51,019 nt of DNA from Arsenophonus sp048493715 (lineage in GTDB: Bacteria; Pseudomonadota; Gammaproteobacteria; Enterobacterales; Enterobacteriaceae). Shown here piece after piece: positions 12,270-21,705 of this stretch (the first letter of the stretch is position 1; each line of letters starts with the position of its first letter). The position numbers and the translations under genes are program-made. Location: positions 1-51,019 of the forward strand of contig JBGDCZ010000017.1 in NCBI GenBank assembly GCA_048493715.1, written 5' to 3'. Below the pieces are notes generated by a model. It saw only the letters and a program-made list of their open reading frames with translations, was not told the DNA's origin and made no database searches.

Positions 12270-12422
12270 TTACTCTTCTCCTGTATACCTTACATAACAA
12301 GGTAAACTGAATAACAAAGCCTGTGCCAAAATATCAATTTTAATAATTTATAATTAAATACTAACCAACAAAACTATTCTTGTCTCACTGATAGCAAATA
12401 GACAATATAACCATTCAATAAT

Positions 12423-12782
12423 TTATATTTCCTTTTTCATTAGTAATGGTCCTAACGGATGTCCTCCCACTAAATGCATATGAATATGAAAAACTTCCTG
12501 TCCAGTATGTTGATTACAATTCACAATTAAACGATAGCCATCATCAGCGATACCTTCCTGCCGAGCAATCTTTGCCGCTACAGTGATCATATGGCCTAAT
12601 GTTTGTTCATGCTCAGGTTTTACATCATTAACAGTGGCGATCAAAATATTAGGAATAATTAAAATATGGACTGGCGCTTGTGGTTCAATATCTCTAAACG
12701 CTGTAACTAGATCATCTTGATAAACAATATCAGCGGGAATTTCACGCCGAATAATTTTACTAAAAATCGTTTCTGTAGTCAT
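12423..12782 (-). CDS. hinT: HIT-family purine nucleoside phosphoramidase HinT
   Basis: Hydrolyses adenosine 5'-phosphoramidates. The histidine triad HIHMHLVGG is at about residues 99-107 of 119, with the usual N-terminal TIFSKIIRREIPADIVYQD. Length is typical. In Escherichia, ptsG and fhuE lie between tatD and hinT and ycfL lies between hinT and lpoB; all three are absent here, with tatD only 41 bp away, so deletions have compacted the locus. Intact. Confidence 0.93.
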   Translation of the reverse strand: MTTETIFSKIIRREIPADIVYQDDLVTAFRDIEPQAPVHILIIPNILIATVNDVKPEHEQTLGHMITVAAKIARQEGIADDGYRLIVNCNQHTGQEVFHIHMHLVGGHPLGPLLMKKEI

Positions 12783-12823
12783 AAGTTATCCTTTAAATCT
12801 ATTTTTATGAAAACGCAAGCGGG

Positions 12824-13609
12824 TTAATCACTTTTGAGTTGTAAATGAAAAAGATCACAAAAATTTTGTGTGGTCACTTGTGCCATTTCTTCAATATCTA
12901 CATCCTTTAATTCAGCTAAAAACTGCGCCACTTTTCGTACATAAGCTGGCTGATTTTCCTTACCGCGGTAAGGAACAGGTGCCAGGTAAGGTGCATCAGT
13001 TTCAATCAGAATGCGATCTAATGGCACAACACGTGCAGCTTGACGAATCTGTTCTGCATTACGAAATGTCACTATACCTGAAAATGAGATATAAAGCCCT
13101 AAATCTAATAATGCCTTAGCCGTTTGCTTATCCTCGGTAAAACAGTGTAAAACCCCGCCACAAACATCAACCTGTTCCTCCTTCAATATCGTTAATGTGT
13201 CTTGCTGAGCTTCCCGTGTATGGATAATAACGGGTTTGTTTAATTGACAACCTTTGCGAATATGTTCGCGAAAGGCTGTTTGTTGCAATTTAGCATTTTC
13301 ACTTTGAAAGTGATAATCCAAACCTGTTTCACCGAGGGCAACAACTTCACTACCAGAGGCTAAACGTGCTAGCTCAGCAAAATCGTAACCTTTATCAAGC
13401 TCAAGCGGATGTATGCCACAAGAAAAGGCCACGTTTTGACGCTGACCAATCTGCTTTTTCATACTAACGAAACCTGGCAGCGTTGTCGCGACAGCAAGAA
13501 TATATTTTACCTCGTTAGCCGCCGCTTTTGCGATAACATCATCAATATCTTTATGTTTATTTTTATAATCTAAACAATCGAGATGACAGTGTGAATCAAC
13601 TAAAAACAT
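12824..13609 (-). CDS. ycfH: TatD-family metal-dependent hydrolase YcfH
   Basis: TatD-family DNase/metallohydrolase of TIM-barrel fold; the cellular role of this paralogue is not well defined. Metal ligands are visible: DSHCHLD at residues 5-11, GETGLDYH at about 92-99, VIIHTREA at about 127-134, HCFTE and ETDAPYLAP near the C terminus. Length of 261 aa is normal. It starts 15 bp downstream of the holB stop, in the position of ycfH beside holB in enterobacteria, which distinguishes it from tatD proper. Confidence 0.9.
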   Translation of the reverse strand: MFLVDSHCHLDCLDYKNKHKDIDDVIAKAAANEVKYILAVATTLPGFVSMKKQIGQRQNVAFSCGIHPLELDKGYDFAELARLASGSEVVALGETGLDYHFQSENAKLQQTAFREHIRKGCQLNKPVIIHTREAQQDTLTILKEEQVDVCGGVLHCFTEDKQTAKALLDLGLYISFSGIVTFRNAEQIRQAARVVPLDRILIETDAPYLAPVPYRGKENQPAYVRKVAQFLAELKDVDIEEMAQVTTQNFCDLFHLQLKSD

Positions 13610-13624
13610 AATGAACTCTTTTGA

Positions 13625-14617
13625 TTATGATGGTGTTTTGGTTAGTGCGTTTTGCCAGTTAATTAACTGCGCTGTCAAACGTAATTCCTGATTCAAGCCC
13701 ATAACTGACATTAATTGATAACGGCAAGTCTGCCATTCATTAGCACTTTTTAATAAGACGTCAGCAGAATTGATGGTAGACAATTTAGTAATTAATGCTA
13801 ACTGATCCTGATTAATACAATAATTAGCTGCTTGCTGCTGATATTTTACTGCATCTAGCAAGAGACTGATCAAACAACTGATTCGATCAATAGCATCTGG
13901 CTGATCTAATTCCGCTAACCAGCTTAAAAGAGTGTTAGTTGATAAATGTTGCATTAATGATTGGTAAAATTGCTTTCTTTTTAGCCAACTTTCTGGCTGT
14001 AACAATGTCAAAGCAGCAAGTGGCGCGCCCACATTCAGTTTTATTGCCGTTTCAATATCAACCATGGATAGCGTTTTTTTTTGTTTTTGTAACCAAGCAA
14101 TCGCTGTTTTACGCTCCGGCGCTGCGAGATAATAATAAAAACATCGACTACGTAACGTGGCTAACAATGCTGCTGGATCACGACACTCTAACAAAAAATA
14201 AGTATTGTCAGTTGGTTCTTCTAAGGTTTTCAATAAGGCATTGGTGGCCGCTTCTGTTAATGCTTCAATACAAGGAAACCAAATAATTTTCGCGCCACCT
14301 TGCTGTGCATGGCTAACTAAAACTTCGCTTAAACAACGAATACTTTCAATACCTATGGTATTTTTACCCTTGTCAGCGCCAATTTTATGCCAGTCTGGAT
14401 GAGTATCAGCTAGCATCAGTTGACAACTATGGCAATTACCACAACTTTTCATACCATCTGGCTGTTGGCACATTAACCAGCGACTAATAGCATAAATCAG
14501 GGCATCACTTCCCATTCCTGCATTAGCATGTAACAGCAGTGCATGATGGCCCTGTTGTTTCTGATGGAGAGCAATTATCTGTCTATATGCCTGATTTAAC
14601 CATGGATACCAGTTCAT
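13625..14617 (-). CDS. holB: DNA polymerase III delta' subunit
   Basis: Clamp-loader subunit of the replicative polymerase. Zinc-module cysteines are visible near residue 50 (CQQPDGMKSCGNCHSCQL), followed by the AAA+-like domain with TLEEPTDNTYFLLECRDPA and the sensor region LLATLRSRC. At 330 aa it matches E. coli (334 aa). The start ATG is one base past the tmk stop, so translational coupling is likely. Essential in relatives and intact here. Confidence 0.93.
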   Translation of the reverse strand: MNWYPWLNQAYRQIIALHQKQQGHHALLLHANAGMGSDALIYAISRWLMCQQPDGMKSCGNCHSCQLMLADTHPDWHKIGADKGKNTIGIESIRCLSEVLVSHAQQGGAKIIWFPCIEALTEAATNALLKTLEEPTDNTYFLLECRDPAALLATLRSRCFYYYLAAPERKTAIAWLQKQKKTLSMVDIETAIKLNVGAPLAALTLLQPESWLKRKQFYQSLMQHLSTNTLLSWLAELDQPDAIDRISCLISLLLDAVKYQQQAANYCINQDQLALITKLSTINSADVLLKSANEWQTCRYQLMSVMGLNQELRLTAQLINWQNALTKTPS

Positions 14618-14618
14618 T

Positions 14619-15254
14619 CTACTTGCCCTGTGCTGTCAACCAATTCGATAATACACTGCGAATGGTTTTCTGCACTTCTTCTAATGATTGGTTAGCATCA
14701 ATTGTTATTATTGTGTCATCTTCAGCCGCTAACTGAAGATAACGCTGGCGAGTTCGATTAAAAAAGTCCAATGACTCTTTTTCTATCCGATCAAGTTCAC
14801 CACGATCACGCGCTCGCTTCAAGCCCCGTGCTGGTTCTATATCGAGATATAATGTCAGATCGGGTCGAAAATCATCCAGTATGGTATCACGTAATACTTT
14901 CATTAATTTCGGCTCAAGCCCACGACCTCCACCTTGATAAGCTTGTGATGAAAGATCATGACGATCTCCTATCACCCATCTTCCTCTTGTAAGCGCAGGC
15001 TTTATAACATTTTCAATTAACTGAATACGTGCTGCATAAAGCATTAGTAACTCTGCTTTATCTGTGACTTTTTCCTCAGCAATACCGTGCTTAATTAATT
15101 GACGTAATTTCTCTGCTAATGGTGTTCCTCCTGGCTCTCGTGTAAAATCAATGGCAGTTATTCCCATCTGCGCGAGTGTTTCAGCAACAGTTTTTATCGC
15201 GGTAGTTTTTCCTGTGCCTTCAAGGCCTTCAATAACTATATAACGACTTTTCAT
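14619..15254 (-). CDS. tmk: Thymidylate kinase
   Basis: Phosphorylates dTMP to dTDP. The P-loop GLEGTGKTT is at residues 9-17, DRE-type motif FTREPGGTPLAEKLR follows, and the substrate/lid region GDRHDLSSQAYQGGGRGL is at about 95-112. Length of 211 aa is typical. The ATGA overlap with mltG (start 15254, mltG stop 15251) indicates coupled translation. Intact. Confidence 0.95.
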   Translation of the reverse strand: MKSRYIVIEGLEGTGKTTAIKTVAETLAQMGITAIDFTREPGGTPLAEKLRQLIKHGIAEEKVTDKAELLMLYAARIQLIENVIKPALTRGRWVIGDRHDLSSQAYQGGGRGLEPKLMKVLRDTILDDFRPDLTLYLDIEPARGLKRARDRGELDRIEKESLDFFNRTRQRYLQLAAEDDTIITIDANQSLEEVQKTIRSVLSNWLTAQGK

Positions 15255-16276
15255 TCATTTTTATCTTTTGTCTGACGATAATGCTTAACCGCCTGATTAT
15301 GATCATTAAAATTGGTAGTAAAAGTGTGACCACCGTTACCGGTTGCCACAAAATAATAATAACCGCTTTCATCAGGATGAGCCGCTGCTTTAAGTGAAGC
15401 TCTGCTTGGCATAGCGATCGGTGAAGGCGGTAAACCATCAATCAAATAAGTGTTATAAGGACTCGGCTTATCTAAGTCACTATGATAAAGTACCCCGCGG
15501 TATTTACCACCTAAACCATATATAACAGTAGGATCTGTTTGCAAGCGCATTTTTTTCTTTAATCGATTAATAAATACCGAAGCAACTTTAGCTCGCTCTA
15601 TATCAATGCCAGTCTCTTTTTCAATAATTGAAGCCATAATCAGCATTTCATAAGGCGTTTTGTACGGCAAATTAGCCGCTCGTCCTTGCCATTCATATTC
15701 AAGAGCCATTAACATTTTTTGATGTGCTCGCTTTAATATGTCAATATCACTAACTTCTGCTGTGTAATAGTAAGTATCTGGATAAAACCATCCTTCTAGT
15801 GATTGACCAGGTTGTAAGCCTAGTTGCTGCGCTAATTTATCAGCAGACTGATTTTCAATAGTCTGTTTTAAATAAGGAGCTTGATGTAATACTTTTTCCC
15901 AGTCTTCGAAACGAGAGCCTTCAATAAACAGCAAACTAAATTGCACTTCTTTACCAGCAAAGAACATTTCTAACATTGTCCGTAAAGACATACCTGGATT
16001 TAATCGATATGTTCCCGCTTTAAATTGCGCTAACTGAGGTTCCAATCTCAGCAACCATTGAAATTTATTAGCCGGATTTATTATTTTCTGCTCCGTTAAC
16101 AATGATTCTAATCCTACTCGTCCCGTACCGGTTGGTAAGGTGAAAATTGTTGTCTCATGAATATTAATAGCGGTATCAGCGTAATTCTGTATCTGACGAT
16201 AAAACGTATAGAGAATGCAGCCACTCAATACTAATAAAAGAATAATTAACCACAATGCTCGTCTTATATACTTCAT
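15251..16276 (-). CDS. mltG: Endolytic murein transglycosylase MltG
   Basis: Inner-membrane lytic transglycosylase that cuts nascent glycan strands and helps set glycan length. One N-terminal membrane segment (about residues 7-26, ALWLIILLLVLSGCILYTFY), then a LysM-like part and the YceG catalytic domain with MASIIEKETG, whose Glu (about residue 219) is the catalytic acid, and LQTDPTVIYGLG. At 341 aa it matches the family (340 aa in E. coli). Sits between pabC and tmk as in Escherichia. Confidence 0.93.
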   Translation of the reverse strand: MKYIRRALWLIILLLVLSGCILYTFYRQIQNYADTAINIHETTIFTLPTGTGRVGLESLLTEQKIINPANKFQWLLRLEPQLAQFKAGTYRLNPGMSLRTMLEMFFAGKEVQFSLLFIEGSRFEDWEKVLHQAPYLKQTIENQSADKLAQQLGLQPGQSLEGWFYPDTYYYTAEVSDIDILKRAHQKMLMALEYEWQGRAANLPYKTPYEMLIMASIIEKETGIDIERAKVASVFINRLKKKMRLQTDPTVIYGLGGKYRGVLYHSDLDKPSPYNTYLIDGLPPSPIAMPSRASLKAAAHPDESGYYYFVATGNGGHTFTTNFNDHNQAVKHYRQTKDKNE

Positions 16277-16333
16277 TCAATACTCGCTTCCTAATATTAC
16301 ACTATGAAAATTAATCTAATATTAATCGCAAAA

Positions 16334-17170
16334 TTAGTTTAACCTCAAACAATATGGCAAAAGAGAATCAAATAATTGTCGAGAATTATATTGCCATATA
16401 GGTTGTTTTATCTGCGTCAAAACACGGTTAACCGGTAATATGGGCATTAAAGCATTAGTAATGATCACCTCGTCACAATGCGCCAATATATTAGGATAGT
16501 CGTTGATATAGAAAAGTTCATAATCAGTATCAGATAAACATTCAATTACCTTTTTACGCATTACTCCTTCAACACCAGCATGATTTAAATCTGGCGTATA
16601 AATACGTTTCTCTTTACGCCAAAAAATATTTGCTGCACAACATCCAATCAATCTACCATGAGTATCCATTGCAATAGCTTCATCAACACCTAATGATTCA
16701 ATTTGTTGTTTTATCAATATTTGCTCTAAGCGATTTAAATGTTTTATACCAGCTAAATAACGATTATTATTCATAGGTATTGTACTCAACGTTAAATCAA
16801 TACCCGTTTGTTGTTGATTTAAATAAATAGCTGGATAATCAGTTAACAAAATAATGACGGTCGCTTTGTTAAAGCCGGCTATACTATAGCCCCGCCCACC
16901 TTCTCCACGACTAATAATAACTTTAATAACCGCTAAATCCTTTTTATTTAGCTGTGCTATTTTATTTATATTAGCTGCCAATTTTTGCCAATCTGGGGCA
17001 GGTAAAAGAAGTTGTTTAACACCTTTTTGTAAACGACAAATATGATAAGTTAATAAGGCAGGTTGATGTCCTACTACACGGATCGTGGTAAAACAACCAT
17101 CACCAAATTGTATAGCTCTATCCATTACAGAAAGATTATTTCGCGGCTCACCATTAATCCAACATATCAT
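16334..17170 (-). CDS. pabC: Aminodeoxychorismate lyase
   Basis: PLP enzyme of fold type IV that converts 4-amino-4-deoxychorismate to p-aminobenzoate and pyruvate for folate synthesis. The PLP lysine lies in LAGIKHLNRLEQ (about residue 145), and the N-terminal WINGEPRNNLSVMDRAIQFGDG is typical of the class. 278 aa against 269 aa in E. coli. Downstream of fabF, separated by a candidate bidirectional terminator, so part of its expression may come from read-through. Intact. Confidence 0.9.
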   Translation of the reverse strand: MICWINGEPRNNLSVMDRAIQFGDGCFTTIRVVGHQPALLTYHICRLQKGVKQLLLPAPDWQKLAANINKIAQLNKKDLAVIKVIISRGEGGRGYSIAGFNKATVIILLTDYPAIYLNQQQTGIDLTLSTIPMNNNRYLAGIKHLNRLEQILIKQQIESLGVDEAIAMDTHGRLIGCCAANIFWRKEKRIYTPDLNHAGVEGVMRKKVIECLSDTDYELFYINDYPNILAHCDEVIITNALMPILPVNRVLTQIKQPIWQYNSRQLFDSLLPYCLRLN

Positions 17171-17248
17171 TATTTATAACTTCTTAATTAAACTCAATAC
17201 CGGCTATTATCGCTACAATTTATGGGAAATTCACCATTTATATCAACA

Positions 17249-17287
17249 AAAAGGCCTCAACCTAAGTAAAGCTGAGGCATTTTTACT
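17249..17287. terminator. Stem-loop between fabF and pabC
   Basis: GCCTCA (17254-17259) pairs with TGAGGC (17273-17278), with A/T runs on both flanks (AAAAAG before, ATTTTTAC after). It can act on either strand. It would attenuate read-through from fabF into pabC-mltG-tmk-holB. Confidence 0.6.
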
Positions 17288-17299
17288 AGGAAATATCAA

Positions 17300-18565
17300 T
17301 TAATTGACTTTACGGAAAATAATCGAGCCATTTGTGCCACCAAAGCCAAAAGAATTGCATAATGCATATTCCATATTTTCGACTTTACGCGCCTTAACCG
17401 GTACAAAATCTAGCCGGCCGGTCTCTACTAGTTCGAGTAATTCATTATCGAGATTTTCAAGATTAATTGTCGGAGGAATATGTTGATCTCTCAACGACAA
17501 AATCGTAAAGATAGCTTCAATTGCACCTGCTGCTCCTAATAAATGACCGGTCATCGATTTAGTCGAGCTAACTAATATTCCACTCTGTTGCGGATAAATC
17601 GATGCAATCGCCCGCGCTTCAGCGATGTCTCCTGCTGGTGTCGATGTACCATGAGCATTAATATAGCCTACTTTATCTGCACCTATACCGGCATCATGTA
17701 GTGCATTTGTCATGGCCAGTGCCGCACCTTCACCATCTTCTGGTGGTGACGTCATATGATAAGAATCACTACTCATACCAAAACCAGCAAATTCAGCATA
17801 AATTTTAGCGTCACGAGCTTTAGCATGCTCATATTCTTCCAATACCAAAATACCTGCTCCATCGCCCAACACAAAACCATCACGTTCTTGATCCCAAGGA
17901 CGACTTGCTCGCTCAGGTTCATTATTGCGTCTTGATAAGGCTTTGAGCGATCCAAATCCAGCAATACCTAAAGATGTACTTGCTTTTTCAGCACCACCTG
18001 CCAACATGATATCAGCGTCACCATAGGCAATAATACGAGCAGCGTGCCCAATGTTATGTACCCCTGAGGTACAAGCAGTAGCGATAGAAATAGTTGGCCC
18101 CTTAAAGCCATAAATAATACTTAAGTGTCCAGCTACCATATTAATAATGGTTGAAGGAACAAAAAAAGGACTTACTCTACGTGGACCATTAGTAAGTAAA
18201 GCGTCACAATTTTCTTGGATTAACCCTAATCCGCCAATACCTGAACCAATTGCAGCACCAATGCGATGAGCAATTTTTTTTGTGATTTCAATACCTGCAT
18301 CTTTAATAGCTTGTTGGCCTGCAGCAAGCCCATATTGAATAAAAAGATCCATCTTCCGCGCATCTTTGCACGGAATACCATAATCATTATGATTAAAATC
18401 TTTAATTAGACCGGCAAACTTGGTTGTATAGTTTTCAGTATTAAAATGCTTTATAAGGCTGATACCACTCTGTCCAGCACATACAGCATTCCAAGATGAC
18501 TCAACTGTGTTGCCGACAGGAGATAACATGCCGAGTCCAGTTACGACTACTCGACGTTTAGACAC
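17300..18565 (-). CDS. fabF: 3-oxoacyl-[ACP] synthase II
   Basis: Elongating condensing enzyme of type II fatty acid synthesis; in E. coli it also governs temperature-dependent unsaturated fatty acid content. The Cys-His-His triad is visible: TACTSGVHNIG (about residues 167-177), NAHGTSTPAGD and STKSMTGHLLGAAG. The N terminus KRRVVVTGLGMLSPVG is canonical, and the 421 aa length is slightly longer than E. coli (413 aa). Follows acpP by about 100 bp with a palindrome between them. Intact. Confidence 0.96.
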   Translation of the reverse strand: MSKRRVVVTGLGMLSPVGNTVESSWNAVCAGQSGISLIKHFNTENYTTKFAGLIKDFNHNDYGIPCKDARKMDLFIQYGLAAGQQAIKDAGIEITKKIAHRIGAAIGSGIGGLGLIQENCDALLTNGPRRVSPFFVPSTIINMVAGHLSIIYGFKGPTISIATACTSGVHNIGHAARIIAYGDADIMLAGGAEKASTSLGIAGFGSLKALSRRNNEPERASRPWDQERDGFVLGDGAGILVLEEYEHAKARDAKIYAEFAGFGMSSDSYHMTSPPEDGEGAALAMTNALHDAGIGADKVGYINAHGTSTPAGDIAEARAIASIYPQQSGILVSSTKSMTGHLLGAAGAIEAIFTILSLRDQHIPPTINLENLDNELLELVETGRLDFVPVKARKVENMEYALCNSFGFGGTNGSIIFRKVN

Positions 18566-18607
18566 GTAAATCCTCCAGAAAAAGAAATAAGGTTTGATGA
18601 AAATATA

Positions 18608-18625
18608 GGCGGTCGATCGACCGCC
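18608..18625. promoter_or_regulatory. Perfect 18-nt palindrome between acpP and fabF
   Basis: GGCGGTCGATCGACCGCC reads the same on both strands and sits 42 bp upstream of the fabF start. It is strikingly GC-rich against the local background. It could form a strong RNA hairpin that attenuates or processes the acpP-fabF transcript, stabilising the abundant acpP message. There is no long U run after it, so a simple terminator is less likely. Confidence 0.55.
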
Positions 18626-18666
18626 TGAATATGTTCATAAAAGCTCTCTACAATTAAATTTACGGC

Positions 18667-18903
18667 TTATGCTTGATGACTATTAATATAATCAATCGCG
18701 ACTTGTACTGTCGTGATTTTTTCCGCTTCTTCGTCAGGAATTTCGGTATCAAACTCTTCTTCTAATGCCATGACTAATTCAACAGTATCAAGAGAATCAG
18801 CGCCCAAATCCTCAACAAATGAAGCATTATTTGCAACGTCTTCTTCTTTAACACCTAATTGTTCAGCGATTATTTTCTTAACACGTTCTTCGATAGTGCT
18901 CAT
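18667..18903 (-). CDS. acpP: Acyl carrier protein
   Basis: Carries growing acyl chains on a phosphopantetheine arm. 78 aa, starting MSTIEERVKK at ATG 18903 (RBS-like AGGAAT upstream). The modification site is Ser in GADSLDTVELVM, residue 37 counting Met. Very acidic, as usual. The longer in-frame extension upstream to 19032 has no ACP homology and crosses the fabG-acpP spacer, so it is rejected. Confidence 0.97.
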   Translation of the reverse strand: MSTIEERVKKIIAEQLGVKEEDVANNASFVEDLGADSLDTVELVMALEEEFDTEIPDEEAEKITTVQVAIDYINSHQA

Positions 18904-19051
18904 ACTATTTAAATTCCTATTAAAACTCGCTTTCACGATGGTTTCGTAGTTTAGATACAGGAAAGGCACAACCCTATCCTGGTTATTCGAACCTGATTTC
19001 GCATTATTATATGCTATTTTAGCATTAACCATGCAAATGATTCATTGGTTT

Positions 19052-19786
19052 TTAAGTCATATACATGCCACCGTTGACATGTAATGTTTCACCCGTGATG
19101 TAAGCTGCTTCATCAGAAGCTAAAAATGCTACAGCACAGGCAATTTCTTTTGCATCACCGAGCCGCCCCACAGGAACATTAGCTAAAATGCCTGTTCGCT
19201 GTTCTTCTGTCAATGCTTGAGTCATGTCGGTTTTTATAAAACCAGGTGAAACAACATTCACCGTAATACCACGAGAAGCTACTTCACGCGCTAATGATTT
19301 ACTAAAAGCGATAACCCCTGCTTTAGCTGCAGCATAATTTGCTTGTCCAATATTACCCATTGCGCCCACTACTGAACCGACAGAGATAATACGACCATAA
19401 CGTTTTTTCATCATTGAACGCATTATAGCTTTGGATAGGCTAAAGATCGAAGTTAAGTTTGTATCAATGACTTTATTCCATTCTCCTTCTTTCATTCGCA
19501 TCAACAGATTGTCGCTGGTAATACCTGCATTATTGACTAAAATATCGATTTCACCAAATTCTTCACGAATTTTAGATAGAGTACTATCAATAGATTTAGC
19601 GTCTGTCACATTTAAGACATACCCTTTGCCCTTATCACCAAGATAGCTACTAATCGCCTTGGCACCTTCTTCGCTTGTAGCAGTACCAATTACTTTCGCT
19701 CCACGTTCAACCAGCAGTTCAGCGATTGCACGCCCAATACCACGACTTGCCCCAGTTACCAAGGCTATTTTTCCATCAAAACTCAT
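19052..19786 (-). CDS. fabG: 3-oxoacyl-[ACP] reductase
   Basis: NADPH-dependent reductase of the fatty acid cycle. Short-chain dehydrogenase with cofactor motif TGASRGIGRA (residues 11-20), NNAGIT (about 86-91) and the Ser-Tyr-Lys active site GSVVGAMGNIGQANYAAAKAG. 244 aa, exactly the E. coli length. The start lies 7 bp after the fabD stop. Intact. Confidence 0.97.
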   Translation of the reverse strand: MSFDGKIALVTGASRGIGRAIAELLVERGAKVIGTATSEEGAKAISSYLGDKGKGYVLNVTDAKSIDSTLSKIREEFGEIDILVNNAGITSDNLLMRMKEGEWNKVIDTNLTSIFSLSKAIMRSMMKKRYGRIISVGSVVGAMGNIGQANYAAAKAGVIAFSKSLAREVASRGITVNVVSPGFIKTDMTQALTEEQRTGILANVPVGRLGDAKEIACAVAFLASDEAAYITGETLHVNGGMYMT

Positions 19787-19793
19787 GTTTTCC

Positions 19794-20726
19794 TCAATTA
19801 TTTATCAATGCAGCATTTAATGATGCTATATCATTAATCGCTACTGAATTAATTGTACTAATAATGCGCTTAGTTAAACCTGTCAATACTTTACCGGGCC
19901 CTATTTCTAATAGTTGATCAAACCCTTGCTCAGCCATAAATTCGATGGTCTCAACCCAGCGTACAGGATTATATAGTTGCCGAACTAAAGCATCTTGTAT
20001 ACCATCTACCGAATTTTCTATTTTAACATCGACATTATTTACAACAGCGATTTTAGGCTTATTAAATACAACTGCTTCTAACGCTTGCGCTAATTTCTTT
20101 GCGGCAGGCTGCATCAATGCACAGTGTGAAGGTACACTGACAACCAATGGCAAAGTACGTCTTGCACCAGCCGCTTTACATAAAGCGGCTGCTCTCTCAA
20201 CAGCACTTTTTTCACCCGCAATGACAACCTGCCCTGGTGAATTAAAGTTAACTGCTGAAACCACTTGATCTTGCGCAGCTTGTTGGCATGATGCTAGTAT
20301 CGACTCATTATCCAAACCAATAATTGCATACATAGCGCCCTTTCCTGCTGGTACAGATTCTTGCATCAATTGACCACGTAGCTCAACTAACTTGACAGCC
20401 GACTTAAAATCAATAACATCGGCACAAACCAAGGCAGAATATTCACCTAAACTATGGCCTGCCATTAGTTTAGGCATTTGGCCTTTTTTTTCCTGCCATA
20501 TTCGAAAAATTGCCACAGATGCAGATAAAAGTGCTGGCTGAGTTCTCCAAGTTTTATTTAATTCTTCTTCAGAGCCATTTTGAACCAAATCCCATAAATC
20601 ATATCCTAAGGCACTAGAGGACTCAGCAAATGTTTCCTCTACTATGGCAAATTCTTTAGCTAAATCAGCCAACATGCAAAGAGACTGAGAACCTTGTCCA
20701 GGAAAGATCATAGCAAAATTAGACAT
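19794..20726 (-). CDS. fabD: Malonyl-CoA-[ACP] transacylase
   Basis: Loads malonyl groups onto ACP. Nucleophile elbow GHSLGEYSAL contains the catalytic Ser at about residue 92, and the catalytic His is in VPSHCALM at about 201. N-terminal FPGQGSQS is canonical. 310 aa against 309 in E. coli. Between fabH (19 bp) and fabG (7 bp) in one operon. Intact. Confidence 0.96.
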   Translation of the reverse strand: MSNFAMIFPGQGSQSLCMLADLAKEFAIVEETFAESSSALGYDLWDLVQNGSEEELNKTWRTQPALLSASVAIFRIWQEKKGQMPKLMAGHSLGEYSALVCADVIDFKSAVKLVELRGQLMQESVPAGKGAMYAIIGLDNESILASCQQAAQDQVVSAVNFNSPGQVVIAGEKSAVERAAALCKAAGARRTLPLVVSVPSHCALMQPAAKKLAQALEAVVFNKPKIAVVNNVDVKIENSVDGIQDALVRQLYNPVRWVETIEFMAEQGFDQLLEIGPGKVLTGLTKRIISTINSVAINDIASLNAALINN

Positions 20727-20745
20727 TTTTAGTTTCCTGTTTAAC

Positions 20746-21699
20746 TTAAAAACGGATCAGCGCTGAACCCCAAGTAAAACCACCACCAAATGCTTCAAGT
20801 AATACCATTTGTCCTCGCTGTATACGCCCATCTCTAACCGCTTCATCAAGTGCTGTCGGTACCGAAGCAGCGGAAGTATTCCCATGTCTATCCAAAGTAA
20901 TAACCACTTTGTCCATTGGCATAGCAAGTTTTTTCGCTGTTGCTTGAATAATCCGTAAATTAGCTTGATGAGGGACTAACCAATCCAAGGCTGCTTTATC
21001 TAACGCATTTTTCTCTAATGTTTCATCGACAATATTAGCTAACTCATTGACCGCAATTTTAAAAACCTCATTACCTACCATGGCCACATAAGTTGGCCCT
21101 GGGTGTTTGCTATTCTGTTGATGTCTTAAAGTTAACAAATCACCATAATTACCATTGGCATGTAAATGGGTTGATAAAATTCCTGGCTGTTGTGAACAAC
21201 CAACAACGATTGCGCCAGCAGCATCACCAAATAAAATAAGTGTGCTACGATCATTTAGATCTAATACTCTAGATAATACATCAGAACCAATTACTAATGC
21301 TTTTTTCGCCATTCTGGTTTTAATATATTGATCACAAATACTTAATGCATAAGTAAAACCAGCACAGGCAGCAGCAACATCAAATGCTGCACCGTTTTTA
21401 ATTCCTAATATTTGCTGAATTTGACACGCAGCACTGGGAAAAGCATGGGTCGAAGAAGTCGTTGCTACAATGATTAAATCAATTTCATTCGCTGCAATAC
21501 CGGCCATTGCCAACGCTTTTTGCGCAGCTTTAGCACCCATTGTAGATACGTTATCTTGTTCTGCTGCAATCCGACGTTCTTTAATCCCTGTACGGGTAGT
21601 TATCCATTCATCAGAGGTATCTACCATTTTTTCTAAATCAGCATTCGTGCGAATCTGTACAGGCAAATAACTGCCAGTACCTAAGATTTTTGTATACAT
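20746..21699 (-). CDS. fabH: 3-oxoacyl-[ACP] synthase III
   Basis: Starts fatty acid synthesis by condensing acetyl-CoA with malonyl-ACP. Catalytic Cys at about residue 112 in DVAAACAGFTYAL, His in WLVPHQANLRI (about 244) and Asn in HGNTSAAS (about 274). 317 aa, the E. coli length. Six bp after plsX. Intact. Confidence 0.96.
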   Translation of the reverse strand: MYTKILGTGSYLPVQIRTNADLEKMVDTSDEWITTRTGIKERRIAAEQDNVSTMGAKAAQKALAMAGIAANEIDLIIVATTSSTHAFPSAACQIQQILGIKNGAAFDVAAACAGFTYALSICDQYIKTRMAKKALVIGSDVLSRVLDLNDRSTLILFGDAAGAIVVGCSQQPGILSTHLHANGNYGDLLTLRHQQNSKHPGPTYVAMVGNEVFKIAVNELANIVDETLEKNALDKAALDWLVPHQANLRIIQATAKKLAMPMDKVVITLDRHGNTSAASVPTALDEAVRDGRIQRGQMVLLEAFGGGFTWGSALIRF

Positions 21700-21705
21700 T
21701 TTGCT

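Noticed and set aside
12868..13119. Plus-strand open frames inside tatD, holB, tmk, fabD and other minus-strand genes
   Set aside because: They are antisense shadows of well-identified genes without family resemblance or RBS.
18667..19032. A 121-codon version of acpP with an extra N-terminal 43 residues
   Set aside because: The extension has no ACP homology and the normal 78-aa protein has its own start and RBS.
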